From positions 1,948,726 through 2,012,725 of the forward strand of contig UYJD01000004.1 of the NCBI GenBank assembly GCA_900618795.1: a stretch of DNA of 64,000 bases. The letters run 5' to 3'. The position numbers and the translations under genes were made by a program. The notes below the pieces were generated by a model, which was not told where the DNA came from, did not search any database, and saw nothing but the letters and a program-made list of their open reading frames with translations. This document shows positions 63,747 to 64,000 of this stretch, piece by piece (position 1 is the stretch's first letter; every line of letters begins with the position of its first letter). Source of the DNA: Cyanodermella asteris (lineage: Eukaryota; Ascomycota; Lecanoromycetes; Ostropales; Stictidaceae).

Positions 63747-64000
63747 CGAGAGTAACAAAGACAGCAGATCAAAGACTATTCGTATAGCACACAACATCAA
63801 TTGAAACTTATGTAGACAACGGCACACTTGCTCCTTGAAGATTTCGGCTCCATTCCGTTCGCTGCCCCAAGCTGAAAAGCAGCCACAAGCCCAGCGCAAA
63901 TATCGTAGCAGGTACAGAGACCGCCCAGTAGATTCAGAAGTCATCCGATACCGACCACGAACCAGCATCAGGACCAAAGCTAAAGAACGTCGTGCTGAAC
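63747..64000. other. 3' flank of the NLR gene
   Basis: 254 bp to the window end. A 79-codon minus-strand frame (63738-63977) has no recognised motif. Nothing else is seen. Confidence 0.5.

Noticed and set aside
1-64000. CRISPR arrays, operons, ribosome-binding sites, prokaryotic terminators
   Set aside because: The sequence is eukaryotic nuclear DNA with spliceosomal introns; no spaced repeat array was seen.

Overview
The window is nuclear DNA of a filamentous ascomycete (Pezizomycotina). Genes are compact and usually carry zero to three introns of about 47-68 nt with GT...CTAAC/CTGAC...AG signals. The gene set is typically fungal: an eisosome protein, a Zn2Cys6 regulator, Sam37, an Adp1-type ABC transporter, and a NACHT-ankyrin receptor with a nucleoside-phosphorylase head. 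A Dothideomycete (Capnodiales/Mycosphaerellales-like) is my best guess, from overall protein flavour only. There is one run of undetermined bases, at 60516-60724.

Layout. 1-3.3 kb: no recognisable gene. 3.3-9.2 kb: FAD monooxygenase, mitochondrial import subunit Sam37, a small secreted Cys protein, GPI mannosyltransferase I. 9.6-14.8 kb: Rif1 with PP1-docking and AT-hook motifs. 15.3-19.4 kb: five-exon Eis1-like eisosome protein. 20.1-23.1 kb: glutathione transferase and a Zn2Cys6 factor. 23.1-27.5 kb: gene-poor stretch holding a decayed membrane-protein gene. 27.5-33.4 kb: alcohol dehydrogenase and an Irc20/SHPRH-type SNF2-RING protein. 34.6-36.9 kb: an unusual trypsin-like protease with a long tail. 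37-41 kb: a small conserved gene split by one stop codon, an ER FKBP, and the GPI-transamidase subunit PIG-S. 41.6-45.6 kb: two protein kinases, the second with a repeat-rich tail. 46-49 kb: divergent mitochondrial translation genes (EF-G and bL36m). 49.5-53.8 kb: YwbE-like/zinc-finger protein and Adp1. 54.9-59.1 kb: a hypothetical, a Rad60/Esc2 SUMO-like protein, LSm6 and a methyltransferase. 60.2-63.7 kb: the NLR-type receptor, interrupted by an LTR-like insertion.

Most genes are dispersed housekeeping functions, with no biosynthetic cluster. Functional links: two GPI-anchor genes (7.9 and 39.3 kb), two mitochondrial translation genes sharing a 280-bp divergent promoter, and three genome-maintenance genes (Rif1, Irc20-like, Rad60-like). 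The accessory interest is the NLR, with near-identical ankyrin units and an insertion at a 5-bp duplicated site, and the protease, whose tail carries five copies of a short acidic-aromatic motif that I cannot assign to any family. All intron models come from reading splice signals and reading frames by eye. Family names come from motif recognition, not from a search.
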